Shown: positions 24,195 to 34,295 of the stretch, one piece after another
How the letters are laid out: the number at the start of each line of letters is the position of its first letter
Numbering within the stretch: position 1 is the first letter of the stretch
Origin: Rhodococcus antarcticus
Lineage (GTDB): Bacteria; Actinomycetota; Actinomycetes; Mycobacteriales; Mycobacteriaceae
Reading direction: 5' to 3'
DNA: 64,000 bases
Assembly (NCBI RefSeq): GCF_026153295.1
Contig: NZ_CP110615.1
Span: 2,976,001 to 3,040,000 of the forward strand
Position numbers and translations under genes: made by a program
Notes under the pieces: generated by a model
What the model saw: only the letters and a program-made list of their open reading frames with translations
The model's database searches: none
Told to the model about the DNA's origin: nothing

Positions 24195-25043
24195 ATGAGC
24201 GCGCCCCCGCCGTCCCTGCCCCTCCCGCTGCCCGGCGACACCCCGGTCCGGGTGCTCACGGTGGCCGGGTCCGACTCCGGGGGCGGTGCGGGGATGCAGG
24301 CCGACCTGCGGACGATCGCGCTGCTCGGGGTGCACGGGTGCGCGGCCGTCACCGCCGTGACCGTGCAGAACACCGTCGGCGTCAGCGGGGTGCACGAGGT
24401 GCCTGCGGCCACCGTCGCCGCCCAGGTGCGCGCGGTGGTCACCGACATCGGTGTCGGCGCGGTGAAGACGGGGATGCTGGCCTCGAGCGCGATCATCGAG
24501 GCGCTCGAGGAGGTGTTCGGCGAGCTCGGGATCGGGTCGAGGGTGCCGCTGGTGCTCGACCCGGTGGCCGCGTCGGTCGGCGGGGACCCGCTGTTCTCGG
24601 GCTCCGCGCAGGACACGTTGCGCGACCGGCTGTTCCCGCTGGCGACGCTGCTCACCCCGAACCTGGACGAGGTGCGGCTGTTCACCGGGATCGACGTGGT
24701 CGACGGAGCGTCGCAGCGCGAGGCCGCCCGCGTGCTGCACGGCCTGGGGCCACGCTGGGTGCTGGTGAAGGGCGGGCACCTGCGCAGCTCGCCGGTCAGC
24801 ACGGACGTGCTCCACGACGGCACCTCGTTCACCGAGCTGACCGCGCCGCGCACCCCCACCACGAACGACCACGGGGCGGGCGACTGCCTGGGCGCGGCGA
24901 CGGCGTGCGCCCTCGCCCACGGCTGGTCGGTGCCCGAGGCCGTCGCGCTGGGCAAGGAGTGGGCTACGCGGTGCGTGGCGGCGGCCTACCCGCTGGGCGC
25001 CGGCCACGGCCCGGTGTCCCCGCTGTGGCGGCTGCTCGGCTGA
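24195..25043 (+). CDS. ThiD-like hydroxymethylpyrimidine (phosphate) kinase, paralogue 1
   Basis: Ribokinase-fold kinase of the ThiD family, 282 residues: VLTVAGSDSGGGAGMQADLR, TAVTVQNTVGVSGVHEVP, VKTGMLASSAIIEALEE, LDPVAASVGG and LLTPNLDEVRLFTG. In place of the usual active-site GTGC it has NDHGAGDCLGAA, that is G-A-G-D with a cysteine one residue later, as in pyridoxal or ribokinase relatives. It lies outside the thiamine cluster and has no riboswitch, while a classical thiD is at 31424. Function may be HMP-P kinase or a related B6/pyrimidine kinase. ATG 24195 is used. Confidence 0.8.
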   Translation: MSAPPPSLPLPLPGDTPVRVLTVAGSDSGGGAGMQADLRTIALLGVHGCAAVTAVTVQNTVGVSGVHEVPAATVAAQVRAVVTDIGVGAVKTGMLASSAIIEALEEVFGELGIGSRVPLVLDPVAASVGGDPLFSGSAQDTLRDRLFPLATLLTPNLDEVRLFTGIDVVDGASQREAARVLHGLGPRWVLVKGGHLRSSPVSTDVLHDGTSFTELTAPRTPTTNDHGAGDCLGAATACALAHGWSVPEAVALGKEWATRCVAAAYPLGAGHGPVSPLWRLLG

Positions 25044-25046
25044 TCG

Positions 25047-25092
25047 GCCGTGCAGGAATGCTCGCCCCCCGGGTCCAGGAATCACGCACAGG
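25047..25092. repeat. 46-bp dispersed repeat, copy 1
   Basis: About 37 of 46 bases match copy 2 at 32271-32316, and the last 13 bases (AATCACGCACAGG) are identical. It begins three bases after the ThiD-like stop and covers the last 11 bases of the rluA-type gene on the other strand, including its stop codon. Confidence 0.75.
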
Positions 25093-26017
25093 TGCGCAGC
25101 ACCCGTCGGCTCGTGAACTCCCGGGGCGCACCGGTCAGCGGGTCGGTGAAGGACACCGTGCGGGCGAGCAGCTGCAGCGGGTCGGACCAGTCGTCCACGG
25201 CCACCTCGCGCACCACCGGGTAGAGCGGGTCGCCGAGGATCGGGATGCCCAGCGCGGCCAGGTGCACCCGCAGCTGGTGGGTGCGTCCGGTGCGCGGGCC
25301 CAGGCGGTAGTGCCCCGGGCGGTCGCCGGCCTCCACGAGGGTCTCGGCGTTCACCTCGCCCGGCACCTCGCGGGCCTGCAGGTGCCCGCGCTCCTTGACG
25401 ATGCGGCTGCGCACGGTGCACGGCAGCTCCGGCGCGGGACCCTCGACGGCCACCGCCTCGTAGGTCTTGGTGACCGCGCGCGCGTCGAACAGCTGCTGGT
25501 AGGCGCCCCGGACGGCCACGCGGGTGGTGAGCACGAGCACCCCGGCGGTGAGCCGGTCGAGACGGTGGGCGGGGCTCAGCTCGGGCAGGTCGAGCTCCAC
25601 CCTCAGCCGGGTCAGGACCGTCTCGGTCACGTGCACCCCGCGCGGGGTGGTGGCCAGGAAGTGCGGCTTGTCCACCACCACCAGGTTCTCGTCGCGGTGC
25701 AGCACGTCCACGGCGAACGGCACCGGCGTCTCGGGCGCGGGGTCGCGGTAGAGGTGCACGAACACCCCGGCCCGGTACGGGGTTGCGGCCGTGACCGCGC
25801 TCCCGTCGTCGAGCAGCACCTGCCCGGAGTCGACCTTCTCGCTCAGCCGCACCGCGTCGTCGGGCCAGCGGGCGAGCAGGTGCGCCAGCACGGTCGCCTG
25901 CGCGCCGCCCACCGGCAGGCCGGCGTCCTCGGGCAGGCCGGCGTCCTCGGGCAGGCGCAGCCGCGTGGGGTTCAGCCCGTCGCGCACGGGCAGCGGACGC
26001 GGCGGCACGTCCTGCAC
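25082..26017 (-). CDS. RluA-type pseudouridine synthase
   Basis: Isomerises uridine to pseudouridine in RNA. The 311-residue protein has the catalytic block LSPAHRLDRLTAGVLVL (aspartate in HRLD), VVVDKPHFLATTPRG, VTKTYEAV and GRTHQLRVHLAALGIPILGD. The N-terminal part is a weak S4-like domain (residues about 30-65). GTG 26017 sits after GCTACC and looks leaderless; the frame is open to 26137 through the divergent promoter. An 18-bp tandem repeat (25914-25949) gives LPEDAG twice near the N-terminus. The stop codon lies in the dispersed repeat. Which RNA site it modifies is unknown. Confidence 0.88.
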   Translation of the reverse strand: MQDVPPRPLPVRDGLNPTRLRLPEDAGLPEDAGLPVGGAQATVLAHLLARWPDDAVRLSEKVDSGQVLLDDGSAVTAATPYRAGVFVHLYRDPAPETPVPFAVDVLHRDENLVVVDKPHFLATTPRGVHVTETVLTRLRVELDLPELSPAHRLDRLTAGVLVLTTRVAVRGAYQQLFDARAVTKTYEAVAVEGPAPELPCTVRSRIVKERGHLQAREVPGEVNAETLVEAGDRPGHYRLGPRTGRTHQLRVHLAALGIPILGDPLYPVVREVAVDDWSDPLQLLARTVSFTDPLTGAPREFTSRRVLRTCA

Positions 26018-26108
26018 GGTAGCGCCGGGCCCGGCCGCCGCCCGCACGGCAGCGACGGCCGGTACCGGCCCCCCTCGTCGGCTGGGACACTGGGTGCTCG
26101 ACCGACCC

Positions 26109-26130
26109 AGCGCTCGATCAGCCGAGCGCT
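26109..26130 (+). promoter_or_regulatory. Hairpin in the leader of the cold-shock gene
   Basis: AGCGCTCG (26109-26116) and CGAGCGCT (26123-26130) form a perfect 8-bp stem with loop ATCAGC, 27 bases before the GTG. With GACACT near 26084 as -10 box it would lie in the 5' leader. It could equally be an operator. Confidence 0.45.
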
Positions 26131-26157
26131 CGACCACCGCGACACCAGGAGAGCACC

Positions 26158-27138
26158 GTGCAGCAGGGAACCGTCCGCTGGTACGACCTCGAGCGCGGCT
26201 TCGGCTTCCTCGCCCCCGACGACGGCAGCCCGGACCTGTTCGTGCACGTCTCGCAGGTCCAGGGCGAGGGCGCGGCCCGGGCGCTGCGCGAGGGCCAGAC
26301 CGTGGAGTTCACCCCCGGCGACGGCCCTCGGGGACCGCAGGCCCTCACCGTGACCGTCACCGGGGACGTGGCGGACGACGCGGCCCTGGGCGTGCTCGCC
26401 ACCGTCTCCTGGTACGAGCCGGCCAAGGGCTACGGCTTCGCGGCTCCCGACGGCGGAGGCGCCGAGGTGTTCGTCCACTCCTCCGCGATCGTCACCGGGG
26501 GTGTCCTCGCGGCCGGCCAGCGCGTCGCCTTCGTGGTGACCGCCGGGGAGAAGGGGCCGCAGGCCCAGCACCTCGTCCCGCTGCGCCACGACGCCGGGGT
26601 CCGCGGAGCGCCGCTGGTCGCGCCCGGAGACGGCGCCGACGGCACCGTGGTGTGGTTCGACGAGGAGAAGTCGTTCGGCTTCGTCGCCGCCGACGACGGG
26701 GCGGGCGACGTGTTCCTGCACGTGCGCGCCCTGGACGACCCGCAGTACGTGCCCGCCGAGGGCGACCGGATCACGTTCTCCCCGGTCACCATGGACCAGG
26801 GTCGCCAGGCCCGCGAGGTGCGGTTCGTGGCCGCCGGGGACCCGGTCGAGACCGCGGTGGCCCCGAACCCCGCCCGCCCGTCCAGCCGCACCCCCGGCCA
26901 CACCCCCGCCCGAACGTCCACCACCCGGCCCCCGGCCCGCGGCGGTGACGGCACGGTCGCGCGCTACGACGCCGACCGCGGCTTCGGGTTCATCACCCCG
27001 GACGTCGGCGGGCCCGACCTGTTCGTGCACGTCTCGGTGGTCGCCGGCGACCAGCCGCTGGTGGCCGGTGAGCGGGTCCGGTTCCGGATCCGGCAGAGCG
27101 ACCGGGGGCCGCAGGCCGACGCCGTCGAGCACGTCTGA
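26158..27138 (+). CDS. Protein made of four tandem cold-shock domains
   Basis: 326 residues almost entirely built of CSD units, which bind single-stranded RNA or DNA. CSD1 is residues 3-67 (RGFGFLAP, LFVHV), CSD2 79-140 (KGYGFAAP, VFVHSS), CSD3 161-225 (KSFGFVA, VFLHV) and CSD4 264-325 (RGFGFITP, LFVHVS). Each keeps the aromatic RNP1 and RNP2 core; the usual bacterial Csp is one domain of about 67 residues. A Pro/Thr/Arg-rich linker (229-262) separates CSD4, which is the most Csp-like. GTG 26158 follows AGGAGA at a suitable distance. The leader contains a hairpin. Likely an RNA chaperone that binds long single strands; the role is inferred. Confidence 0.9.
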   Translation: MQQGTVRWYDLERGFGFLAPDDGSPDLFVHVSQVQGEGAARALREGQTVEFTPGDGPRGPQALTVTVTGDVADDAALGVLATVSWYEPAKGYGFAAPDGGGAEVFVHSSAIVTGGVLAAGQRVAFVVTAGEKGPQAQHLVPLRHDAGVRGAPLVAPGDGADGTVVWFDEEKSFGFVAADDGAGDVFLHVRALDDPQYVPAEGDRITFSPVTMDQGRQAREVRFVAAGDPVETAVAPNPARPSSRTPGHTPARTSTTRPPARGGDGTVARYDADRGFGFITPDVGGPDLFVHVSVVAGDQPLVAGERVRFRIRQSDRGPQADAVEHV

Positions 27139-27161
27139 GCCGCTGCCCGGGGGGGTGGGGA

Positions 27162-27638
27162 TCAGTCCGCGCGCAGGGTCCGGGCCAGGATGCCGAGGGT
27201 GGCCCCGAGGGCGGCGACGGGCACCACCGGGAACGCGATCGCCCGACGGTAGCGCTCGAGGACCTGGCTCCAGTCGTAGTAGGACGTGACCAGCGTGCCG
27301 GTGCCCGAGGGCTCCAGCCGGTAGCCGTAGCGGTGCTGGATGGGCGGCTGCACGGTGCCGGAGATCGTCCACTCCAGCGCGGCGTCCTGCGCGAACCCCG
27401 TGATGACCACGGTGACGTCGTAGGCGCCCATCGGCAGGTCGCCGAGCGACTCCCGGTCCATGTGGACGACGAACGTGTCCCCCACCGCCCGCACCGGGTC
27501 ACCCTCGGCCGACTGCAGCATCCCCGAGCTGTCGATGGCCACGTGGCCGCCCGGGGTGCACAGCAGCGCGAACACCTCCGCCGGCGTGGCGTCAACCTGC
27601 CGGGACACCTCGTACCGCTGGTCGGGCTGCTCGCTCAT
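27162..27638 (-). CDS. SRPBCC family protein
   Basis: 158 residues: YEVSRQVDATPAEVFALLCT opens the START-like helix-grip fold, followed by strands VGDTFVVHMD, YDVTVVITGF, GTGTLVTSYYDWS and a C-terminal hydrophobic helix (AFPVVPVAALGATLGILART) that may contact a membrane. Typical of actinobacterial polyketide-cyclase-like proteins of unknown ligand. ATG 27638 is the best start; the frame is open to 27665. It converges with the cold-shock gene and is divergent from the MetX-like gene. Confidence 0.75.
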   Translation of the reverse strand: MSEQPDQRYEVSRQVDATPAEVFALLCTPGGHVAIDSSGMLQSAEGDPVRAVGDTFVVHMDRESLGDLPMGAYDVTVVITGFAQDAALEWTISGTVQPPIQHRYGYRLEPSGTGTLVTSYYDWSQVLERYRRAIAFPVVPVAALGATLGILARTLRAD

Positions 27639-27730
27639 GCCGAGCACCCTGCCACGAGCACCCACCGCCCCGGTGGTGTTGCATGACGGCGTCGGTGGTC
27701 ACGGGCTCGAGGCGTGCAGGAGGTTCGACG

Positions 27731-28750
27731 ATGACGTGGTCGGTGTCCGAGGGTCTGTTTCCACTGGGTGACCTCGAGGTGGAGCACGGCGGGACCATCC
27801 ACGACGCCACGCTCTCGTGGCAGACCCACGGGACGCTGAACGCCGCGCGGGACAACGTGATCGTCTACCCGTGCAGCTACCGCGCCACCCACACCGGGCT
27901 GGCCGCGATGATCGGGCCGGACCAGCTGCTCGACCCCGGCCGGTGGTTCATCGTCGTCCCGGACATGTTCTCCAACGGGCTCTCCTCCAGCGCGAGCACC
28001 GACGACGACTTCCCCGCGCTGGTCACCCTGCGCGACAACGTGGCCGCCCAGCGCCGACTGCTCACCGAGCACCTCGGGGTGGACCGGGTCGCCGCCGCGT
28101 ACGGCTTCTCCATGGGCGCGGGCCAGGCCTACCACTGGGCCGCGATGTACCCCGAGGCCGTGGAGCGCGCGATCATCGTCTGCGGCAGCGCCCGCACGGC
28201 CGTCCACAACCAGGTGTTCCTGTCCGGACTGCTCCGGGTGCTGGAGGCCGCGCCGGAGCACCTCGGCGGCGGCCGGTTCTCCGCGGAGCCGACCGCGACC
28301 CTGCGCGCCTTCGCGCACGTCTACGCGGGCTGGGGCCTGAGCCAGGACTTCTACCGGGAGGACCTGTTCCGCACCGTGCTCGGGGCACCGGACCTGGACG
28401 GCTTCCTGCGCACCGACTGGGAGGACAGGTTCGCCACCTCGCGGGCTGCCGACCTCTACGCCCAGGCGCTGACCTGGTACCACGCCGACATCAGCGCCGG
28501 CCCCGAGCACGACGGCGACCTCGCAGCGGCCCTGGGCGCGATCCGGGCCCGGGTGCTGCTGCTGCCCGGCGAGACCGACCTGTACTTCCGGGTCGCGGAC
28601 AGCGCCGCCGAGCTCGCCCACCTGCACGACGCGGAGCTGCGCCCGATCCCCTCGATCTGGGGCCACCGGGCCGGTGCACCGAGCCTCGATTCGAACCACG
28701 CCGACCACGCGTTCCTGCGCGAGGCCGTGCGCGACTGGCTCGACCGCTGA
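27731..28750 (+). CDS. MetX-like alpha/beta hydrolase
   Basis: 339 residues similar in plan to homoserine O-acetyltransferases: LPLGDLEVEHG-type start (LFPLGDLEVEHGGTIHDATL), DMFSNGLSSSAS, nucleophile elbow GFSMGAGQAYHWA (serine near residue 127), aspartate in LPGETDLYF and histidine in WGHRAGAPS. True MetX has GGSMGG and binds homoserine; the differing elbow (GFSMGAG) argues for a different acyltransferase or hydrolase. ATG 27731 has GCAGGAGG nine bases upstream. It stands alone and converges with the tenA genes. Substrate unknown. Confidence 0.75.
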   Translation: MTWSVSEGLFPLGDLEVEHGGTIHDATLSWQTHGTLNAARDNVIVYPCSYRATHTGLAAMIGPDQLLDPGRWFIVVPDMFSNGLSSSASTDDDFPALVTLRDNVAAQRRLLTEHLGVDRVAAAYGFSMGAGQAYHWAAMYPEAVERAIIVCGSARTAVHNQVFLSGLLRVLEAAPEHLGGGRFSAEPTATLRAFAHVYAGWGLSQDFYREDLFRTVLGAPDLDGFLRTDWEDRFATSRAADLYAQALTWYHADISAGPEHDGDLAAALGAIRARVLLLPGETDLYFRVADSAAELAHLHDAELRPIPSIWGHRAGAPSLDSNHADHAFLREAVRDWLDR

Positions 28751-28759
28751 GCGACCCCC

Positions 28760-29371
28760 TCAGCCGGTGTGGACGGCGTCCCAGAAGGCGTGCTCCAGCT
28801 CGGCGACCTCCCGGTGGACGACGACCTGCTCGGCCGTGGGGGGCTCCTCGCCCAGCAGGCCCACGAGCGCGTCCACCCAGGCCGCGAACTCCCGCGAGGA
28901 CCAGTTGTGCACGAACGCGGCGTAGCGGTGACCGGTGGAGCGTTCCCGCACCGCCGTCCACGCGTCGAGGTAGGCGCGCTCCACCCCGTGCAGCACCGCC
29001 AGGGCCACGTCCCAGCCCTGCTCCGGGCTCGAGCGCAGCCACCGCAGGTACTCCTGGCAGGCCCCCGACGGCTGGTGCGCGGAGGGGTCCAGCCCACGCG
29101 CGGCGAGCTCGTCGGCGAACAGCGCGAGCTCCGGGCCCAGCGCGGCCAGGCCGCCCGCCAGCACCTGCCGCGCGACGGGGTCGGGGGCCATCCCCACCAC
29201 CTCGGCCAGGGTGTCGCGGAACTGCAGGACGAAGGCGTGGTCGTCGAGCAGCCAGCGGTCGAAGGCGGCCGCGGACAGGGTGCCGTCCGCGGTGGCGAGG
29301 ACGAACGGGTGCTCGACGAGCGAGCTCCAGCGTGCACCGGCCGCCGCCACCAGGGCGTCCGCGCGGCTCAC
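28760..29371 (-). CDS. TenA-like protein lacking the catalytic cysteine (TenA_E-like)
   Basis: 203-residue all-helical TenA/PQQC family protein: LVEHPFVLATADGTLSAAAF, LLDDHAFVLQFRDTLAEVVG, and the C-terminal VAELEHAFWDAV glutamate. At the position of the TenA cysteine (C129 of the neighbouring TenA) it has histidine (H128, AVLHGVERAYLD), so it belongs with the TenA_E-like group proposed to hydrolyse formyl-aminopyrimidine salvage products. GTG 29371 overlaps the stop of the upstream tenA (GTGA). It is the last gene of the cytX operon under a TPP riboswitch. Confidence 0.8.
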   Translation of the reverse strand: MSRADALVAAAGARWSSLVEHPFVLATADGTLSAAAFDRWLLDDHAFVLQFRDTLAEVVGMAPDPVARQVLAGGLAALGPELALFADELAARGLDPSAHQPSGACQEYLRWLRSSPEQGWDVALAVLHGVERAYLDAWTAVRERSTGHRYAAFVHNWSSREFAAWVDALVGLLGEEPPTAEQVVVHREVAELEHAFWDAVHTG

Positions 29372-29970
29372 CGGGCGTCCCAGAACGCGAGCTCGTGGCC
29401 CATCCCGGCGAGGAACGCGGCCCGGGCGCGCGCCGGGTCCGGCGCCGCCTCTTCCAGCATCTGCGCGCACCGGACGGCCAGGGCCGCGAACGCCGGGTCG
29501 GCGTAGGTGTCCACCCAGCGCCGGTAGCGACCGTCCACACCGGACTCGGCCAGCCGCTGCCCGATCCGGGAGTAGCCCCACGTGCAGGGCAGCAGCGCCG
29601 CCAGCCCGGTGCCGTGCTCGGCCGCGGCGTCGAGCAGGAACGCCGTGTAGGCGGCGCACTGCGGGCTGGGGGTGGCGCCGGCGAGGTCGGCGCCGAACGG
29701 GGTGGCGAGCTCACGGTGCAGCCCCAGCTCGTCGTGGAAGGTGCTGTTCGCCAGCGCGACCAGCTCGCCGAGGTGCTCGGCGGGGGCCCGCCACGCGAGT
29801 CGGCTGAACACCCGCGTGTAACCGAGCAGGAAGAGGTGGTCCTGCTCCAGCCAGGCCCGGAACACCGCCGGGTCGAGGGTGCCGTCGGCGATGCCACGCA
29901 GGAACGGGTGGGCGAGCTGCACCTCCAGCAGGGGCTCACCCAGCGCCTGCAGCTCCGTGGAGAGCGTCAC
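29368..29970 (-). CDS. tenA: Aminopyrimidine aminohydrolase / thiaminase II
   Basis: Salvages thiamine breakdown products to HMP. 200 residues with HPFLRGIADGTLDPAVFRAW, LEQDHLFLLGYTRVF, HDELGLHRELATPFG, the catalytic cysteine C129 in LLPCTWGYSRIG and the glutamate E193 in GHELAFWD, as in B. subtilis TenA. Starts at GTG 29970 inside the cytX stop and ends inside the next tenA-like start. Transporter, TenA_C and TenA_E form one coupled salvage unit. Confidence 0.9.
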   Translation of the reverse strand: MTLSTELQALGEPLLEVQLAHPFLRGIADGTLDPAVFRAWLEQDHLFLLGYTRVFSRLAWRAPAEHLGELVALANSTFHDELGLHRELATPFGADLAGATPSPQCAAYTAFLLDAAAEHGTGLAALLPCTWGYSRIGQRLAESGVDGRYRRWVDTYADPAFAALAVRCAQMLEEAAPDPARARAAFLAGMGHELAFWDAR

Positions 29971-31301
29971 CGCCGACGCACCGCCCCGACAGCGAGGGTG
30001 AGCACCCCGGAGACGGCGAGCGCGACCAGCGACGCCGACCACCCCGTCGGGATCCCCAGGTCGGACTGCCGGTCCGTCCACCACGTCGTCCAGCCCGCGG
30101 CCCACCCGGTCAGCGCCGTGGGGGCGACGAGCTGGTAGGCCACGAACCCGGCGACCCAGGGGACCAGCATCTCCGGGCGGGCCGGTGCCTCGGCGGAGGT
30201 GTCCCAGCCTGATCCACCGCCGAGGCGGCCGAGCACGAAGAACGCGACGAGCAGCACCGCGGTCAGCGGCACGAACACCGCCCCCAGCAGGTACAGGAAC
30301 GGCTCGTAGCTGTAGGCGTCGACGCCCAGCGCCAGCGCGGTCGCGAGCACCCCGACCCCGATGACGAGGTGGCGGCGGTCCCAGCCCGGCCGCAGGTTCT
30401 GCGCGCTGACGGCCGTCGAGTACAGGTTGGCGAAGGCCTCGTCGAGCTCGTCCACCACGAGGACGACGACCGCGACCCCGGCCACCGGGAGCACCAGCAG
30501 GCTGCCGATGACGTCGAAGCCCGGGGTGACGCCGTAGGCCACCAGGGCGAACACCCCGAGGGCGAAGAACACCACGGTCGCGACGCCGTAGCCCACGCTC
30601 GCCCCGACGAACGACGCCGTCGCGGAGCGCGAGTGCCGCGAGTAGTCCGCGGCCAGCGGCACCCAGGAGACGGGCAGGGCGATGACGAGGTCCGTCGCGC
30701 TCCAGAAGCCCGCGGAGCCGCCCTCGGTGAGCGGTGGCAGCGGCTGGCGCAGCACCTGGACCAGCAGGTACACCGTCGACGCGATCGCGAGCCACACCGC
30801 GTAGCGGGACAGGATCTTCACCACCCCCAGCGGCCGCAGGGCCATGCCGGTGGCCAGCACTCCCGCCACCAGCACGAACACCCAGCGCGGACCGCCGGTG
30901 AGCGCGGTGGCGGCCTCGGCGATGACGAAGACCTCGAACGTCGCCCAGCCGACGCACTGCAGCAGGTTGACCACCGTCGGCAGTGCGGAGAGCCGGGTGC
31001 CCAGCAGGCCGCGCAGCAGCACCATCGCCGGGGCGCCGGTGCGCGCCCCGACGGCGGCCGACAGCCCCAGCAGGGTGCTGCCGATCACCGCGCCGACGAC
31101 GACCGCGAGCAGGGTCGAGGCCACGGACGTGCCGGGCAGGACCAGGAAGGTCGCGGCCACCGGCAGCAGCAGCGAGATGCCGAGGTTGCCCCACAGGCCC
31201 AGCTGGGCGAACGTGCCGAGCGTGCGGGGTGGATCGGTGTCCAGCGTCCGGCCGGGCTCGGTACGAGTCTGGTCGAGCTGGGCGGGCGTGTCGTGCGTCA
31301 T
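29967..31301 (-). CDS. cytX: Putative hydroxymethylpyrimidine transporter, NCS1 family
   Basis: 444 residues, about 12 hydrophobic segments, NCS1 (nucleobase:cation symporter) type: FAQLGLWGNLGISLLLPVAA in helix 1, GARTGAPAMVLLRGLLGTRL and SWVPLAADYSRHSRS. CytX genes coupled to TPP riboswitches and tenA transport thiamine pyrimidine precursors. ATG 31301 lies directly after the riboswitch; the AGGGAG that closes the aptamer (31308-31313) would also serve as ribosome site, giving translational control. Stop overlaps tenA by GTGA. Confidence 0.88.
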   Translation of the reverse strand: MTHDTPAQLDQTRTEPGRTLDTDPPRTLGTFAQLGLWGNLGISLLLPVAATFLVLPGTSVASTLLAVVVGAVIGSTLLGLSAAVGARTGAPAMVLLRGLLGTRLSALPTVVNLLQCVGWATFEVFVIAEAATALTGGPRWVFVLVAGVLATGMALRPLGVVKILSRYAVWLAIASTVYLLVQVLRQPLPPLTEGGSAGFWSATDLVIALPVSWVPLAADYSRHSRSATASFVGASVGYGVATVVFFALGVFALVAYGVTPGFDVIGSLLVLPVAGVAVVVLVVDELDEAFANLYSTAVSAQNLRPGWDRRHLVIGVGVLATALALGVDAYSYEPFLYLLGAVFVPLTAVLLVAFFVLGRLGGGSGWDTSAEAPARPEMLVPWVAGFVAYQLVAPTALTGWAAGWTTWWTDRQSDLGIPTGWSASLVALAVSGVLTLAVGAVRRR

Positions 31302-31306
31302 CGGGT

Positions 31307-31397
31307 GCTCCCTCCGCCGGTGTGGGTACCGGCCAGGTTCGAACGGTCGGCGACCCGTGCTGTCGCCCTCTCAGCCCGCGCGGTGCGGACTCCCGTG
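31307..31397 (-). ncRNA. TPP riboswitch in front of cytX
   Basis: Read on the minus strand it has the THI-box order: CGGGAGTCCGC, GGGCTGAGAGGG, GACCGTTCGAACCTG, CCGGTAC and a closing AGGGAG that overlaps the cytX ribosome site. It lies only 26 bases after the thiD stop, in the same direction. Confidence 0.95.
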
Positions 31398-31423
31398 TGG
31401 GGTGGTCGTGCAGAGGTGGCCCG

Positions 31424-33261
<1,838 letters not shown>

Positions 33262-33265
<4 letters not shown>

Positions 33266-34284
33266 GTGAACCTCCCCGGCCGCGCGCACGCGACGTCGTC
33301 CCTCGGTGTCCCGGCCAGCTCGGCGAGCACGGCCTCGGCGGTGAGCGGGGCCAGCAGCAGCCCGTTGCGGCCGTGCCCGGTGGCCAGCACCGTCCGGTCG
33401 TCCAGCCGCCCGATCAGCGGCAGGTCGTCCGGGGTGCCCGGCCGCAGCCCAGCGTCGACGCTGACCACCCCGTACTCGGCGACGGCGGGCAGCACCGCCT
33501 CGGCGTCGGCGACGAGGTCGCGCACCCCGCCCACGGTCACCTCGCGGTCCACGCCCACCTCACGGGTGGTGGCGCCGACGACCAGCCCGCCCGGCCGCGG
33601 CACCAGGTAGACGTGCCGGCCGTGGACCACGCCGCGCACCGTCCGCGCCGGCGGCGGCAGCGCCCCCGGACGGACGCGCAGCCGCAGGATCTCCCCCTTC
33701 ACCGGCCGCACCGGCAGGTCGGGGACCAGCGCCCCGGACGCCGCGCCCGCGCACACCACGACCTGGTCGGCGGCCAGCGCGCCGAGGTCGTGGACCTGCT
33801 CCGCCACCACCGACACGCCCGTCGAGAGCGCGGCCAGCAGGGCCCGGTTGTCCACCGCCCAGTCCCCCGGCACGTCCAGCGCAGCCCGGAAGCCCTGCGC
33901 CAGTGACGGTTCCGCCGCCCGCAGCTCGCGACGGGTGAGCCGGGCGACCTCGCGGCCGTGCCCGTCGAGCCACCCGGCCAGCACGTCCAGCTCGGCCGCG
34001 TCGGCGGCGTCCACCCCCACCACCACCGTCCCGCGGGTCATCAGCGGGCACCCGAGCCGGGCGGCGAACTCCGGCCACAGCGCCAGCGAGGCCAGCCCCA
34101 GCTCGAGCGCGTCGGTCTGGCCGGGCCAGCCCTCGGTCAGCGGGGCGAGCATCCCGCCGGCCACCCACGAGGCGCCCCGCATCGGTTCCGGGTCGTGCAC
34201 GGTGACCGACCAGCCCGCGCGGGACGCCCGCCACGCGACGGACAGCCCGACGGCACCGGCACCCACCACGGCCAACGACGGCAC
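33262..34284 (-). CDS. thiO: Glycine oxidase
   Basis: FAD enzyme that oxidises glycine to dehydroglycine for ThiG. 340 residues: Rossmann motif [15 protein letters not shown] at the N-terminus, [39 protein letters not shown] and a C-terminal [32 protein letters not shown] chose GTG 34284 (VPSLAVVG) because AGGAGG lies five bases before it; the GTG at 34290 would overlap that ribosome site. First gene of the thiO-S-G-D operon, directly behind a TPP riboswitch. Confidence 0.93.
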
Positions 34285-34295
34285 GACCACCTCCT

